This document shows, piece after piece, positions 23,889 to 35,162 of a stretch of 64,000 nucleotides of DNA (position 1 is the first letter of the stretch; each line of letters begins with the position of its first letter). A program made the translations under genes and the position numbers. The notes beneath the pieces were generated by a model. That model did no database searches. It saw only the letters and a list, made by a program, of their open reading frames with translations, and was not told the origin of the DNA. The DNA is taken from positions 256,001 through 320,000 of the forward strand of contig JALIZF010001797.1 of the NCBI GenBank assembly GCA_029948255.1, written 5' to 3'. Source of the DNA: Telmatactis stephensoni. Lineage: Eukaryota; Cnidaria; Anthozoa; Actiniaria; Isophelliidae.

Positions 23889-26800
23889 ATGAATTTCTCT
23901 CTTGTTGTTCGGTTACTAACAGTCGTCTACATTCTTACAACCCAGTCAACAAAATCAACTGCAAAAGATTTTCAAAGGGGTTCGTACAGAGAAGCGAACG
24001 CTAGATTTCTTGTGGACTACAAAAAGACTCTATCGGTGACTCCCCTCGTTGTTTTTAATGTCAGCGATGTCTTAGAGTGTTCATGGAAATGTACTGAGCA
24101 CTTCAATTGTTGGTCGTTTAACTTTGTCAACAAGAAATTACAAAATTTCTTTGTCTGTGAACTTCTCTCAACGGACAAGTACATGACTCCTCTGCAACTC
24201 AAGGAGAGTAGCGAGCATCACCACTACAGCATTGAGGTAAAGGCAAATTGACGGACTTTATATTATGTTTGATGATTTAAGGCAAAAACATAATAAGGCC
24301 ATGTAGCTAGAAATCAACATACTGGTTCAGTATTGATAAACTGAAGACAACACATTTTATATATGCAATATTTTTACGAGACAGAAAATGGGAAAGAAGA
24401 AGGACAGAAACGGAAGGAAGATTGAAAGAAAGAAAACAGAAAGAAATGGAAAGAAAAAAGCGAAACGAGAGGAAATAAAGAAAAAGAACGAACGAAAAAA
24501 ATGAACGAAAGAAAGAAAGAAAAAAATGAAAGAATGAAAGAAAGAATGAAAGAAAGAAAATACAAACAAACAAACAAACAAACAAAAGAAAGAAAGAAAA
24601 AAGAAAGAAGAAAGAAAAGAAAGACAGAAAACTATAAACAGTGAAACTTGACAGTTGGGATAACGTCTTCATTTTTTTGTGTTCTTTAGTCATCATAGTT
24701 GGCTCAGCTCAGTTGTGATTAGATGCCAGTATTTCGAGCCAAAGCTAACACCCGGCCTAGTTAGACGTGACTTTAATAAAACTTTTGTATTTAAGACAAG
24801 TGTCTTATGTCTCAGTCTTGGCACACTTTCCTAAAATCTATTGTTATGCTTAAACGTGCACCAAGGTGTGATCGACACAAATTATGCCACCTAGTAGAGC
24901 TTTCCACATAAGACAAATCGATAGCTTTACACATGTAAATTTACGTTTTGTACCTTACGCATGCTAATTTCGTTGGCACTTATTATGTCAACAGAAAAAA
25001 GTCGATTTTTTGAAGTGTGGCCAATTGTCAAATTCCTTCCTACATGGTCAAAGCTTGATAATTTCTTAAAACAGACAGAAAATAAAGACAAAATTAAACA
25101 AGAAAAATGACAAACTTTATTAGATCACTGTTTTGTACATTTACCCGTCAAGTTTCTTTTCTAAGTTTTTTAACACAGACGCCATTAACCCCATCGTTTG
25201 CATGGAAGCTTCGCACATTCTTGTGTGGGCATTTTGTGCTTCCAGACTTAATTGCTTCGCGGAGAGTCGTCTTCTTTTTTGCTGGGGAAACAGCTTCTTC
25301 TTCCATAGAATCGTTATCCGTGATTATCCGAGTCAACGAAGGCGTTAAGTTTCGTCTTTCTCCTCTCCTCGGGCGTTTGTTTTTTGCGTACCGCATGTGC
25401 TTGTCTACAAGGCTTGCATTGTCGACTTTCCTGGCGTCTTTACACTTTTGTCGCTCATTTCGGAAAGCTTTCTCCCGTCTTGTTCACACTCTAGCACGTC
25501 GTCGTCAGAATTTTCAAAGTCCTTCATTTGCTTGCGCTCTTTGTTTTCGGCTCTGCTGTTTTGATGTAATGCAGCCTGTTTTTTCGACTCTTCTCTGACA
25601 ATGCGTTGGATTCGTCTCACAACTTTGCTTTCATCTTCTTGGAGGTAGAACTGCTGAAGACGCAAATTCATGCTACATCCGTACATCTTTTTCTTTGCAG
25701 CGCTCAGGACTGCTTTCCAACCTTCGTGACTACTATCCATGTAGGCGTCCATTACAATTTCTATTTCTCTCTCTCCAACCCTAAGCTTCATACGTTCTTG
25801 TTTTGCTTTTCCTTCTTCTTGTTTAGCGTTGCCTCCAACATCATCGAAAGGTCTCCAAATAGACATGGCTGGTGTTACAGCAATCAAATAAGCCGTCCGA
25901 TTGTTGTTTGGGTTTGAGATTGGTATTCTATATTTTATAAACCTTGCATGTAGGGGACTCTGCGTCCCTTTGTGTATGAATGAATGAATGAATGAATGAA
26001 TGAATGAATGAATGAATGAATGAATGAATGAATGAATGAATGAATGAATGAATGAATGAATGAATGAATGAATGAATGGATGGATAAATAAATAAATAAA
26101 CGTTACATTTGTCCTTTTCAGACCCCGTGTCAAACCATACCATGCAAAAATGGAGGGACTTGCAAACCACTTTACGAGGCAAATGATTACAAATGTATTT
26201 GTGTATCTCCTGATTTTATTGGCACTAAATGTGGTATGTATATTCAACTCCTTCCATGAGGCATTGCAGCAATGGCTGTGTTTTCTATGGTGTGGGATAA
26301 AATAGTTGTACAATGGTTTCTCGTGGCATACCGTGGATATTCCACTTGTCACTTGTAGTCTTTGTATACACACTCGCCTAAAGGCTTATGTGTATGCTAT
26401 AAAATACAAGTGACTTGTGGGATATTCCATGCATGGTATTTCACTTGAAACTATCTTGTACGTATAACTCGTATGTACTCTATATTTGTCAAATAAATTA
26501 ATGTATTTATATGTTAAGCGCGCTCTGATTGACAGAATCATTTTGTTTCACGATTCCAGCGATTTGTTCTCTGATAGTCAAAAATTAGTAGTTAGGAGAA
26601 TTTGTTCATTATTGTTGAAGACAAAAAGATGCAAATAACAGTTAAAATTGCTCTGGAATATTTTATCAAAGAAATGGAAAACGAGCTAGGCAGCGAGTTA
26701 CGGAATCAAATCGGAATTGTAAAAAGACTCGAGAAGTGTTGAGAAGCACTCAGCACGCGCGCTGTCTCGTTTGCTACTGATTTATTATTCCATGTACAAA

Positions 26801-28419
26801 AACCCGCGCAGGTAATGTTATTCCACCATTGTCCTGAAGATGAGCATTTGTCAGAAAGCTCGGTATGAATTAGTATAGGTAATCATACGGTTTCGAGTTC
26901 AATTTGGAATTAATTTGCACGAGTGTGTAGGGCGAGTGCAATTTGAGATCTTTGAAAAACACACGAGTGTAAATTAATTCAAATTGAACGAGAAATCGTA
27001 TGATTACTTATTAATAATATACATGAAAAATTTCTGTCACAACTCGACAAAAGTTTGATCACTCGGTCAATCGGCGAACAGACAGTCGACCAACTATTGT
27101 TTTGCAGCTTAAGAAAACTCTAAACTTTCTTTTTTCTATAGCTAAAGGCCAAAAATGTTCTTTTTTCCCGAGGAAAGTTTATCAAATCAAAAATGAATCG
27201 CTTAAAATCTTAAAAACTTACAGTTTTGACGAGTCTAGCCAGTCAACCTTCTATGTCAGTAAAATTTCTGAAGTCAAATCTTTACGGTAGCAAAATCTGT
27301 ATCTATCTTTTCTCTTCTGTCCAAATGAGGATAAAACTATATATTTCCAGGTTTTCAAATACCATCGTGGATATTTCAAGAGAAAAAACTGAGTCTGTTC
27401 ATTTTATATTGTGCAAATCTTGAAAGTTTGCTGACGAGTTTAGCAAATGGCGGCTGAATCTGTCTTCGTACCAAAAAGCAGTTTTGGGCTATTTTCTTTG
27501 TAAAGATAGAGTCTAGGCTCCTTCACTTGACAACGTTAGACTCCCAAAAGTGAAAAAAAAAAAACTTTCTTTATAATCCATCGAGGTAATAAACACAGAT
27601 ACTCCAGTTTACTGCACTAAATTTGTCAGAGCTTCACTTCACTTTGACTGACAATCGCTTTTGTTTGAATGGCGCGGCGGGACATTTGGCAACGCGCGCT
27701 GTTTGAATGTACAAATTTCCGCCAAAAATACTGGCGATAGTGAGCCAGAAAATATTTTTTGACGTATGGATATTTCTTTGTTTTTTGTTTGGTACTATCG
27801 ATTTTTACGGCAGTGCAATTACTTTTTTAATTTGCACTGTAGTGCAATTACTTTTTCCTGCCGTGTTAACGATTAACATCGCTACTCTCAACCAATCAGA
27901 ATCGAGTAAATTTTTCATGTATATTATTAAATATAAAAACGTCGCCCAAGTACACAATTATTACAATTTTCTTTGTTTTTAGAGTGGAGACGACTTAACA
28001 TGAACCCAGTATGTTTCTCTGCGGCTGGTAATAAGTACGGCGTTGTTAAAACCAAATTTGCTGGGAATATCAAAGCAATAAAGCTTGTACACGTGTCGGG
28101 GAAAATAAAACGCTGGCCCGGTTGGCCGGGAGGATACTGGGGAAGCCGGTCAGATGAACTGGAAGTTGTTATCACAGATGAAAAGAAAGCAAGACTTTTA
28201 CCCTCATATCGTGTACAAGTAAAGGGCAGTGCTTACTATCGGTTTCCAGGGGTAACAGTCATGGATCCAGAATTGACCTTCCCTGAGTTTATTCCCCCGT
28301 TGAGTGTTAAAGAAGATAAAGAACTCAGGTTGTGGACATTTGAAGATCTCACGGATTCTAACGAAATTGACAACTCTGGCACCACTTGCACCCACGTGTT
28401 TGCCTGGGTTTATGACTAG
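23889..28419 (+). CDS. Secreted PAN/Apple-EGF protein with unknown C-terminal domain, copy 3
   Basis: Exons 23889-24236, 26122-26233 and 27983-28419 join in phases 0 and 1 to give 298 residues. Exon 1: signal peptide MNFSLVVRLLTVVYILTTQS, then a PAN/Apple domain with VLECSWKCTEHFNCWSFNF and CELL. Exon 2: EGF-like domain CQTIPCKNGGTC..CIC..C, two residues longer than in copies 1 and 2. Exon 3: the shared C-terminal domain (PVCFSAAGNKYG, GGYWGSRSDELE, GTTCTHVFAWVYD). Splice sites: GAG|GTAAAG, CCTTTTCAG, G|GTATGT, GTTTTTAG. PAN and EGF parts are clearly diverged from copies 1 and 2, but the C-terminal domain is close to that of copy 1. Intron 1 contains an antisense open frame, intron 2 two palindromic elements. 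It faces the opposite way from copy 2, head-to-head across the 6-kb element. Confidence 0.82.
24370..24632. repeat. Long polypurine (GAAA-rich) tract in intron 1
   Basis: About 260 bases of almost only G and A on the plus strand, with short (CAAA)n at about 24566-24585. A related shorter purine tract precedes the PAN fragment of the pseudogene at 11320-11370, so it belonged to the ancestral gene. Confidence 0.85.
25148..25866 (-). pseudogene. Intronless antisense reading frame in intron 1, one frameshift
   Basis: From a Met at 25866 (MSIWRPFDDVGGNAKQ) an open frame runs to 25405; a second frame, open from about 25485 to the stop at 25148, carries on in the same style. The two overlap across 25405-25485, where a one-base indel near 25471-25482 (a GACGGG run) would join them. 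The product would be about 240 residues, highly charged, with helical Lys/Glu/Arg-rich stretches (VVRRIQRIVREESKKQ; NKRPRRGERR) and an acidic patch (NSDDDVLECEQD). I recognise no family. Codon-like quality and length argue for a real ancestral protein, perhaps a nuclear one or a retrocopy, but no poly-A tail is visible. The frame upstream of the Met is only the (AATG)n microsatellite. Either a nested gene with a sequence error or a young pseudogene. Confidence 0.45.
25974..26098. repeat. (GAAT)n microsatellite
   Basis: About 27 units of GAAT followed by GGAT and AAAT variants, ending 25 bases before the EGF exon acceptor of copy 3. On the minus strand it reads as an FIHSFIHS-repeat frame, which is an artefact. 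Confidence 0.95.
26309..26445. mobile_element. Palindromic element in intron 2 of copy 3
   Basis: GGCATACCGTGGATATTCCA on the left answers TGGGATATTCCATGCATGG on the right, with CACTTGTCACTTGTA against TACAAGTGACTTG inside. Non-coding. Confidence 0.55.
26879..27007. mobile_element. Palindromic MITE, GTAATCATACG family, copy 2
   Basis: Ends GTAATCATACGGTTTCGAG and CGTATGATTAC pair; the arms hold TTCAATTTGGAATTAATTT and CACACGAGTGTAAATTAATT. Related to 16936-17078. In intron 2 of copy 3. Confidence 0.75.
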
Positions 28420-30334
28420 TTCAATTCAAATTCCTTCTAAAACTCACTATGCGGTTCCTGTGTTCAATATAGGAAGAGTGTGAGAAATTCTGAAGGGATT
28501 GGGGGCTATATGAGGGAGTGCCGCTCGCTAAGTAGACAGGGGGTGATTATTGCCGCCTTTTCTGTGTTATACGACTGTACATACTCTTCTTAGTCTTAGT
28601 CTTAGTCTTAGTCTTAGTCTTAGTCTTAGTCTTAGTCTTAGTCTTAGTCTTAGTCCATAGCTCTAGCTATAGTTTTCTGGGCTTTTTATGAAGACCAGCA
28701 ACGATTCATTATGTTTTGTGATGTCTCGTCTTTTTATTTTGTAGAATTTTTAGTATATCTTACAGATCAGGGGTTGTATATATCCGTCATATAACGCGCG
28801 CTGTCATTGGCTAAAGAACGCGTACGTATAGTACGAACTCTATATATGCACAAAGCTCGCGCGCTCGCACTTAATTTTCGAGTTCCTAGTCTGGGTAAAG
28901 GAAGAAAGAATGTTTTATTTTATAAAGAAATAGAAAACTTTCTTGCTTTGGTGTGTGCAGATTTAGAGAACTTAGCAATATGATCACAATACTCCAATAT
29001 TCTCTTCAATCCCCGCGTTCTCTAACTACACATGCGCACGCGCGTTTAATTTTCTATTTCATACCTTGATCAATCGAATTCAATAGATTGTTGTTAGATA
29101 CGCAGTTATACTAATCTTTATGTGTGATAGTATAAAAATCCTGAGAAAGGGCCATTGATTGTCACTTTACGGTACTTTTTTTCCAAATGACTGCTCCATT
29201 AGCTAGAACTGAAAAGGATGCTGGGAAGTGTAAATTCTTATGTACCTATTGCGGAATCCTAATTCTGATAAATTTTATAAACTAAAATAACTATGATAAA
29301 GCGCGCACTCTCATTGGCCGAAGGGTGCGTATACTACCATGGATCTTAAAAGTCTTTTTAAGATCCATGATACTACCAACCCTAAATCTGCGCACAGCAC
29401 GGGCCAAACCTTTCTCGGTCCCTTGTTCACTTTTTTTCTTGAAAAAAAATGGATTACTCTCTCCCATATTTCGATTTTTGAAAATTTTCTGCTTCAACAA
29501 CGAGACGAAGAGACAGCAAAACGAAGCAACAAGACTTTGATGAAACGTAAATATAAAAAAAATCGTCCCAAAACATGTTTTGCCAAATAATTTGTATTTT
29601 CTAAAAGAAATAGAAAACTTGCCCGCTGTGCTGTGTGCAGATTTAGAGCACTTGGGGATTGATCAGAACACTCAAGAAGCGTTGAGAAGAACTATAGTTT
29701 TATAAGTTTTACAAAATCTAAAATATTCAAAATACCAAAAATTTATAGAATCGACGTATAACTAATATTGTAAAATTGAAATGCGAATAAAGAATTATTG
29801 TATTGTATTGTATGGAAGCACTCGGCTACGCCTTGTGCTTCTCTTATCACGTACTTCTCTCGTGTTCTGGTCAATCCCCGCGCGCTCTTAATTTGCACAC
29901 AACGTACGCGTTTTCTATTTCTACATTACATGATTCTCAGACTGACACGTATGCGGCGAGAGAGAGGCTAGGCTTTTTGGGAACTGAATTTTGCAGTTGT
30001 ATAAAAGGATAGCAGACGTTTTTAAGGTTGTAGTTGTCAGGTTACGATACGAATGCAACTTTTACCAAATGCATTAAAAGGTGCTTGTATATCAGGTAGC
30101 CTTTAGACGACGCTCGATTCTAGCACTCAAGTGCGCTTGACAAAGTAGATTGAAAAGTAAGAGGTATACATTCCTTTGCACTACATTAATTCGCCATTTA
30201 TTAACGAGAAAAACACGCGAGTAAATAACAAAGAAGAAACCAATATCTCATCGTCACTAATCTTTATTCATCTTCTCTACGTTTTTATTTCTTATTCCTT
30301 GAGTACGGCAGTACTCTTGAGTACACTAGTCAGT
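28420..30334. other. Intergenic with hexanucleotide array and GCGCGC-ended repeats
   Basis: A pure (TTAGTC)n array of about 11 units is at 28587-28656. At 28793 (GCGCGCTGTCATTGGCT) and 29302 (GCGCGCACTCTCATTGGCC) begin two related modules; each includes AGAAATAGAAAAC, GTGTGCAGATTTAGAG and an AATCCCCGCG segment. A short hairpin with GGATCTTAAAAG/CTTTTTAAGATCC is at 29340-29369, and (ATTGT)n is at 29797-29812. The short frames here show no protein features. Confidence 0.5.
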
Positions 30335-33300
30335 TTATGCACGGGCCATAGACTTATGGCTAACCAGTCGGCTGATGTCTTGGTGAGTTTCACCCATTCT
30401 ACTCGCACTCCTTGGGAACTGGATACCCCAACCTTCTCGCAGGGCGTTCATGGATGAGATAATTGATCCCTCGCACCATCCACGGAACGGATGAAAGGCT
30501 TCACCAACGACGAAGATGTTTTCTCGTGGAAAAGGACGTTTGGCCCAGTTACTGATGTCAACCATAGTGAAAGTGGTTCCTGGCTTTTGAAAATGCCTGT
30601 TTGAGAAAATCATTAAATGAGAAATCAGTCCTTAGGAATAGGAATACAAAGTGCAAGAATCTGATGGTCGATCAGGGGTGGTTTGGCAGGGCAACTCTTT
30701 TATAAGCCTTGTCTAACAATGGAACATTTAAACAATAATTGTTTTATAATAATGGATATTTTGCATTAAAGCTCAAGAAGAGGCAAGTTCAATCCCCATT
30801 TTTTTTTTCAATTTACAGAACAGAGACCAGAGACCATAATACTAAGAGAGCGAAGGTCGGTATTGATGTTTGGGCGGTGTTCGCAGCGACTAAGGAGTGA
30901 TTTCGCCATTGCGCGCGCAAGGCTCTCAAAGAACAAAATTTGATTTTTGACGTGCGCGTGGACGGGACCGTTTGCTTTGCGCGCGATGGCGAAATTGCTA
31001 AAAATAGCCTTAGTCGCCGCGAACATCGCACAGTCGACATCAATACTGAGTTTCGCTCTCTTTTTGGTCTCTTGGTAGAGATCTTAGCTAATGTTTTGAT
31101 ACACAGTACAGAACTAATAGTTACGAGTACGGCGCGACCCGTTCACTAAGGTTCTCATCGACAGTCATACAAAGTCCTACTGTTCTACGGCAAAGTAATT
31201 TCCCGCTCGAAGTTCCATGCACGAGAACATATAATTGCGTTATAAGTATGAATATGAATACCGCACTTAGCGGACTGCGCCGTAACCGTAACTGTTCCGC
31301 ATCACAACATTCGACGTACTTACGTACGTAACCGTACGTGCCGTAGCCAAGGGTAGTCTTCGTAAAAGACCGCATCGTGTCGTGTTGTGCCATGCTGTGC
31401 CTCGGCCGCATTTTGATTAAACAAGACATCAACGTATGTTGACGTTCGCTGGGCTACAATACGGCACCGTAACACAGCACGGTACGGACTTTTTCATAGT
31501 CGAACGTAAACTGCTTCAATACAGTACCGTGTCGTAACTGTACCGTTTTTCTCATTCACATTACAAAATCAGTTAATTTGTTGCAGCGCCATGAGTCAGA
31601 TTCAGACGGAAATAAAAATCAGTCCTTCTAGCCACTCACCAAGCTGAGTCCCAAAACTGGTAGGCACTATCCAACGGCGCTGGGATTTTGGTTCCGTATT
31701 TTGTTTCAAGGGCTCGATGTACTTCAGTGTTCAAGAAGTTTTTCTTCAAGTTTGAAATATCTCTCCATCGTCTGCTACATGCACCATCGGCATACATGGT
31801 GTGTAATACGCCCTCACCATTTGTGCCCTTACCTCTTAACAAATTAATAATCATATACACATTAGTATAATATAATGTAGCATTTTATTATATACCCTTG
31901 TCGATACGAGCGCTCTGATTGGCTGAAAGTTGTGCTTTATCAGAGGACAGAGCACAGTTCTGATGTCAGCAGCGCAAGCTCGACCGCGCGCGCGCACCTT
32001 TTGAATTTTTGTCCGGAGAAAATCGAACTTTTTCCTTTGAATATTTACTTCAAAATATATAATAAAACAACTCGCCTACGGCTACTGCTCTCCTTACACT
32101 TCTTTCATTAATGAACGGAGCACGGAAAAAGCTGTTCTTTTGTTAAACATTGCATAATTACGCGCCCCGTCAGTCCAACGTTTCGACAGGGAATTGGTCT
32201 ATAGGCTACCAAAAATCCAACTCAACTTCGACTCGAGTTCGTTTCGTGGCGTACGTTTTTATACTAACCACATTTTGACGTCATTTGTGCATCTATTATA
32301 GTACTGACGCACGGATAAGTGGAATCTATTTGTTTTATTTAATATTCGTTGAAACATTTCAACCATTCAGGGCGCGCGTCAGATTCAATAATATCATCTA
32401 TGCGTATGTTCTGTAATCACACAGGATTCTCGACCAATCAGAGCGCGCGTAATAAACCAATTATTACATAAACAGCTGTACCTGTGAGCCATACTTATTC
32501 CAAGACAGTTACTGTACGAGATGTATTTCTGTCCAGGCTTCACTCGTGACCCACCCACGGTAATCTTTTCCCACCAGGCATTTTTATAAACTGCTGCTCC
32601 CTTGAATGCTGGGATAGGCTGGATGGAATCAAACTCGGCTGTATCCTGGATTTTCTTGGCAATGGATCCTTTGATTTTTCTGAACTGCACCGGGGGTGTG
32701 GCAACGACCAGTTTCTTGGCTCTGACTCTCAGACTAGGCGTAATGGCAATGAAGACTCCGTTCTCCTTTGTCAAAGACTTGATACCGACGCTAGTGAAGA
32801 TCTTGCCTCCCATGGACTCCACTTTTTGTTTTAGGGTAGTAATGATGGTTGACATACCCCCTGTAGGTCGCAAATACTTATCTGAAAGCTTTAGGGTCAT
32901 TTCAGTGAATTCTACGTAAGATTTTGGACTGATAAAGTCGGTGTAATCCCCTTTGTAGCCATAGAGCTCAGAAAGGTACTCTGCCCCTTCGGGAGTAATC
33001 AGGTTGGAGAAGTAAGTGTCGACTGTTGAATAAGAGTCAGCGTTTGCTACGAATTCTGGTTTCATCGCGTAACTGAGAAGTTGACTGCTTGTCATGTGGC
33101 CAAAGGTTGGATGAGCTTTCAGCATGGGGTAGGCTCTCTTGATAGCCTCATGATTATTAGCCTTAACGCCTCTTGATTCGATCAGACTTGGCTCCACAAA
33201 GCTCCATTCTCTTTGGGATATGCCAAGCTCCTTTACAAGTTTTCTGGAAAGAAAATTATTATCAAAGAATTTTTAACAACAATTAGACTTTTTATCTTGA

Positions 33301-34440
33301 GCTTTATTGTTATCTTTATATGAATGATCTGGGGGTCGTTTGTCGAAAGACCCGATAACAATACCCTTAACAGTACCCTTAAACTTGCCTGTGAAATAAT
33401 ACTAGAATAAATTGAAAACAACGTTGGCTTTGAGAAAACACTCAAAAATGTTATCGGAAAGGTTAAGGGGAAACTCCTGCTCTTTGTGACTTCTTCGCCA
33501 TGGGGGATGGGCTAGAACAATCTGTGGTTCTGTCAGGTTAATATTGATTGCGAGCACAACAATTTCGATATCTGGAGTTTTCAGCTTCTTCAAAGAAAGC
33601 ACCACTTTTTGCCTAAATGAAAATTCGTCGTAATTCTTACATCATAATGTTGTGTTTCTTGTCGATTCTCCAAGCACCAAGACCTAGAAATGAAATAAAA
33701 GATGATCAGTTAAACAGACGTCAGCTAGTCAGTCTGTCAGTTGGTCGGCACGTCGGCACGTTGGTAATTGGTTGGTTAATTGTTTAGTTGTTTGGTTGGT
33801 TGTTTGGTTGGTTGGTTGGTTGGTTGGTTGTTTGGTTGATAAGTTGGTTGGTTGGTTGGTTGGTTGGTTGGTTGGTTGGTTGGTTGGTTGGTTGGTTGGT
33901 TGGTTGGTTGGTTGGTTGGTTGGTTGGTTGGTTGGGTTGGGTTGGTTGGTTGGTTGGTTGGTTGGTTGGTTGGTTGGTTGGTTGGTTGGTATGTTCGTTC
34001 GTTCGTTCGTTCGTTTGGTTGGTTGGTTGGTTGGTTTGATTGGTTGATTGGTTGGTTAATTGGTTGGTTGATTGGTTGGTTGATTGGTTGGTTGGTTTGA
34101 ATGTTTGTTCGTTTGTTCGTTTGTTCGTTCGTTCGTTCGTTCGGTTGGTTGGTTGATTGGTTGGTTGGCTGGCTTTTTAGAAGGTTGTTAACAATCAACA
34201 ACTTGGTGTATTATGTTCAATCAATGTTTTACCAACGTCCACGTCAGGAGCCTGTTTGAAATGATAGTCACGAATTCTTCCTCCGAGGTTGGGATCTTTT
34301 TCAAAGATGCACACTTGAGTTTCCTTTTTAGACTTGAGCAGCATGTAAGCCATGTAGAGTCCTGAGATTCCTCCTCCAACAATCGTTACTTCACAGTCAA
34401 GTATTCCTATTATCGTAAAGCAAACGAGTAGTGTTGTCAA
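30335..34440 (-). CDS. Flavin amine oxidase, L-amino-acid-oxidase/achacin type, secreted
   Basis: Five exons in order are 34233-34440, 33641-33683, 32513-33243, 31640-31832 and 30335-30596; phases 1, 2, 1, 2 all fit, giving 478 residues. The start [16 protein letters not shown] looks like a signal peptide and is followed at once by the FAD-binding fold [15 protein letters not shown] and the GGRI motif. Exon 2 supplies [13 protein letters not shown]. Exon 3 carries the substrate domain and [12 protein letters not shown]. The last exon has the C-terminal FAD site [17 protein letters not shown]. Family members oxidise free amino acids to keto acids, releasing ammonia and hydrogen peroxide; snail achacin and sea-hare escapin are antibacterial this way. 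The exon-3 donor (ACA|GTAACT) is weak. The gene may instead begin with the chitin-binding exons at 35163-37432. Length fits the family. Confidence 0.82.
30829..31075. mobile_element. Full palindromic element in last intron of the oxidase
   Basis: The left half (AGACCATAATACTAAGAGAG, GTTCGCAGCGACTAAGG, TTTCGCCATTGCGCGCGC) is mirrored by the right half (GCGCGCGATGGCGAAATT, CCTTAGTCGCCGCGAAC, CTCTCTTTTTGGTCTC). The right half is also at 7130-7293. Confidence 0.75.
31905..32450. mobile_element. Element with GCGCTCTGATTGGC ends in intron 4 of the oxidase
   Basis: Left GAGCGCTCTGATTGGCTG and right CGACCAATCAGAGCGCGC are inverted. No coding capacity. Related ends occur at 26518, 28793 and 29302, each with an inverted CCAAT box. 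Confidence 0.6.
33767..34170. repeat. (GGTT)n microsatellite, about 400 bases, in intron 1 of the oxidase
   Basis: A long GGTT tract with interludes of GTTC and GATT. It gives long artefactual frames on both strands ([16 protein letters not shown]). Confidence 0.95.
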
Positions 34441-35162
34441 CAGAAGTTGTCTCTAATATACTGTATATATATTTGTATTTTGTTGGATATGAATGTAATG
34501 CAGAAAAAGGTGCGTGATTCTCCGTGTGTTTAAGCACTTTAATGATCTTGACAGGCTAATACATTGTAATCATTTTTATTCACGACTATTAACTTTCTAA
34601 AGTGTATACTTCTAAAGCTCGATCCCCGTAAACCCAACGAGTTGCTTTAGGATCGAGAAAAAGGTGTATCCTTTACCGGGGTAATCTAGCTATCCTCTCC
34701 GAAATCGCGCGCCAATTGTATTTCAAAGTTTTTTATAAATCTACTCTGGATTACACAGGAAGTCAAAACCTACACGTCTAGCAGCCAGTTGTATTCCTTC
34801 GTTTTCAAAGGAATATCAGAATATCAGATCGCAAGTACATTAGTTTACATAGAAAACCTGCTGATTTTGAAAATCGACCATAAATACTATAAATAAATAA
34901 TGAATAAATACTAAAGCCGATAAAAAGGGATCTATATTTTTTTACGTACAGAAACACAGTGGGTTTCTTGTGGCAGTCAGTGACGACTTCAAGAAGTGCA
35001 GCTTATTATTAGACTGCACATTTCTTCAGATTTGGGAAAGAATTAATAAAAGTGTTGTTTATAATAGTTTACATCTGACGGTCGCTTTAAATATAGAATG
35101 TAAAAAGAAATCTACGTAATACGTACGCAATTAATGATTGCTATTTTGTGAACACTACGTAC
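34441..35162 (-). other. Spacer between the oxidase and the chitin-binding exon
   Basis: AT-rich DNA without a coding segment. It is either the promoter of the oxidase or an intron joining the chitin-binding exons to it. No strong promoter element was identified. Confidence 0.4.

Noticed and set aside
24307..24696. Phe/Ser-rich membrane protein on the minus strand
   Set aside because: Antisense translation of the GAAA purine tract in an intron.
25405..26373. 322-residue minus-strand protein
   Set aside because: Its first half is the translated (GAAT)n microsatellite (FIHS repeats) and intron; only the part after the Met at 25866 may be real.
28587..28656. Internal telomere repeat
   Set aside because: The unit is TTAGTC, not TTAGGG; treated as an ordinary hexanucleotide microsatellite.
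33772..34201. WLVG- and NQPT-repeat proteins on both strands
   Set aside because: Pure translation of the (GGTT)n microsatellite in all frames.
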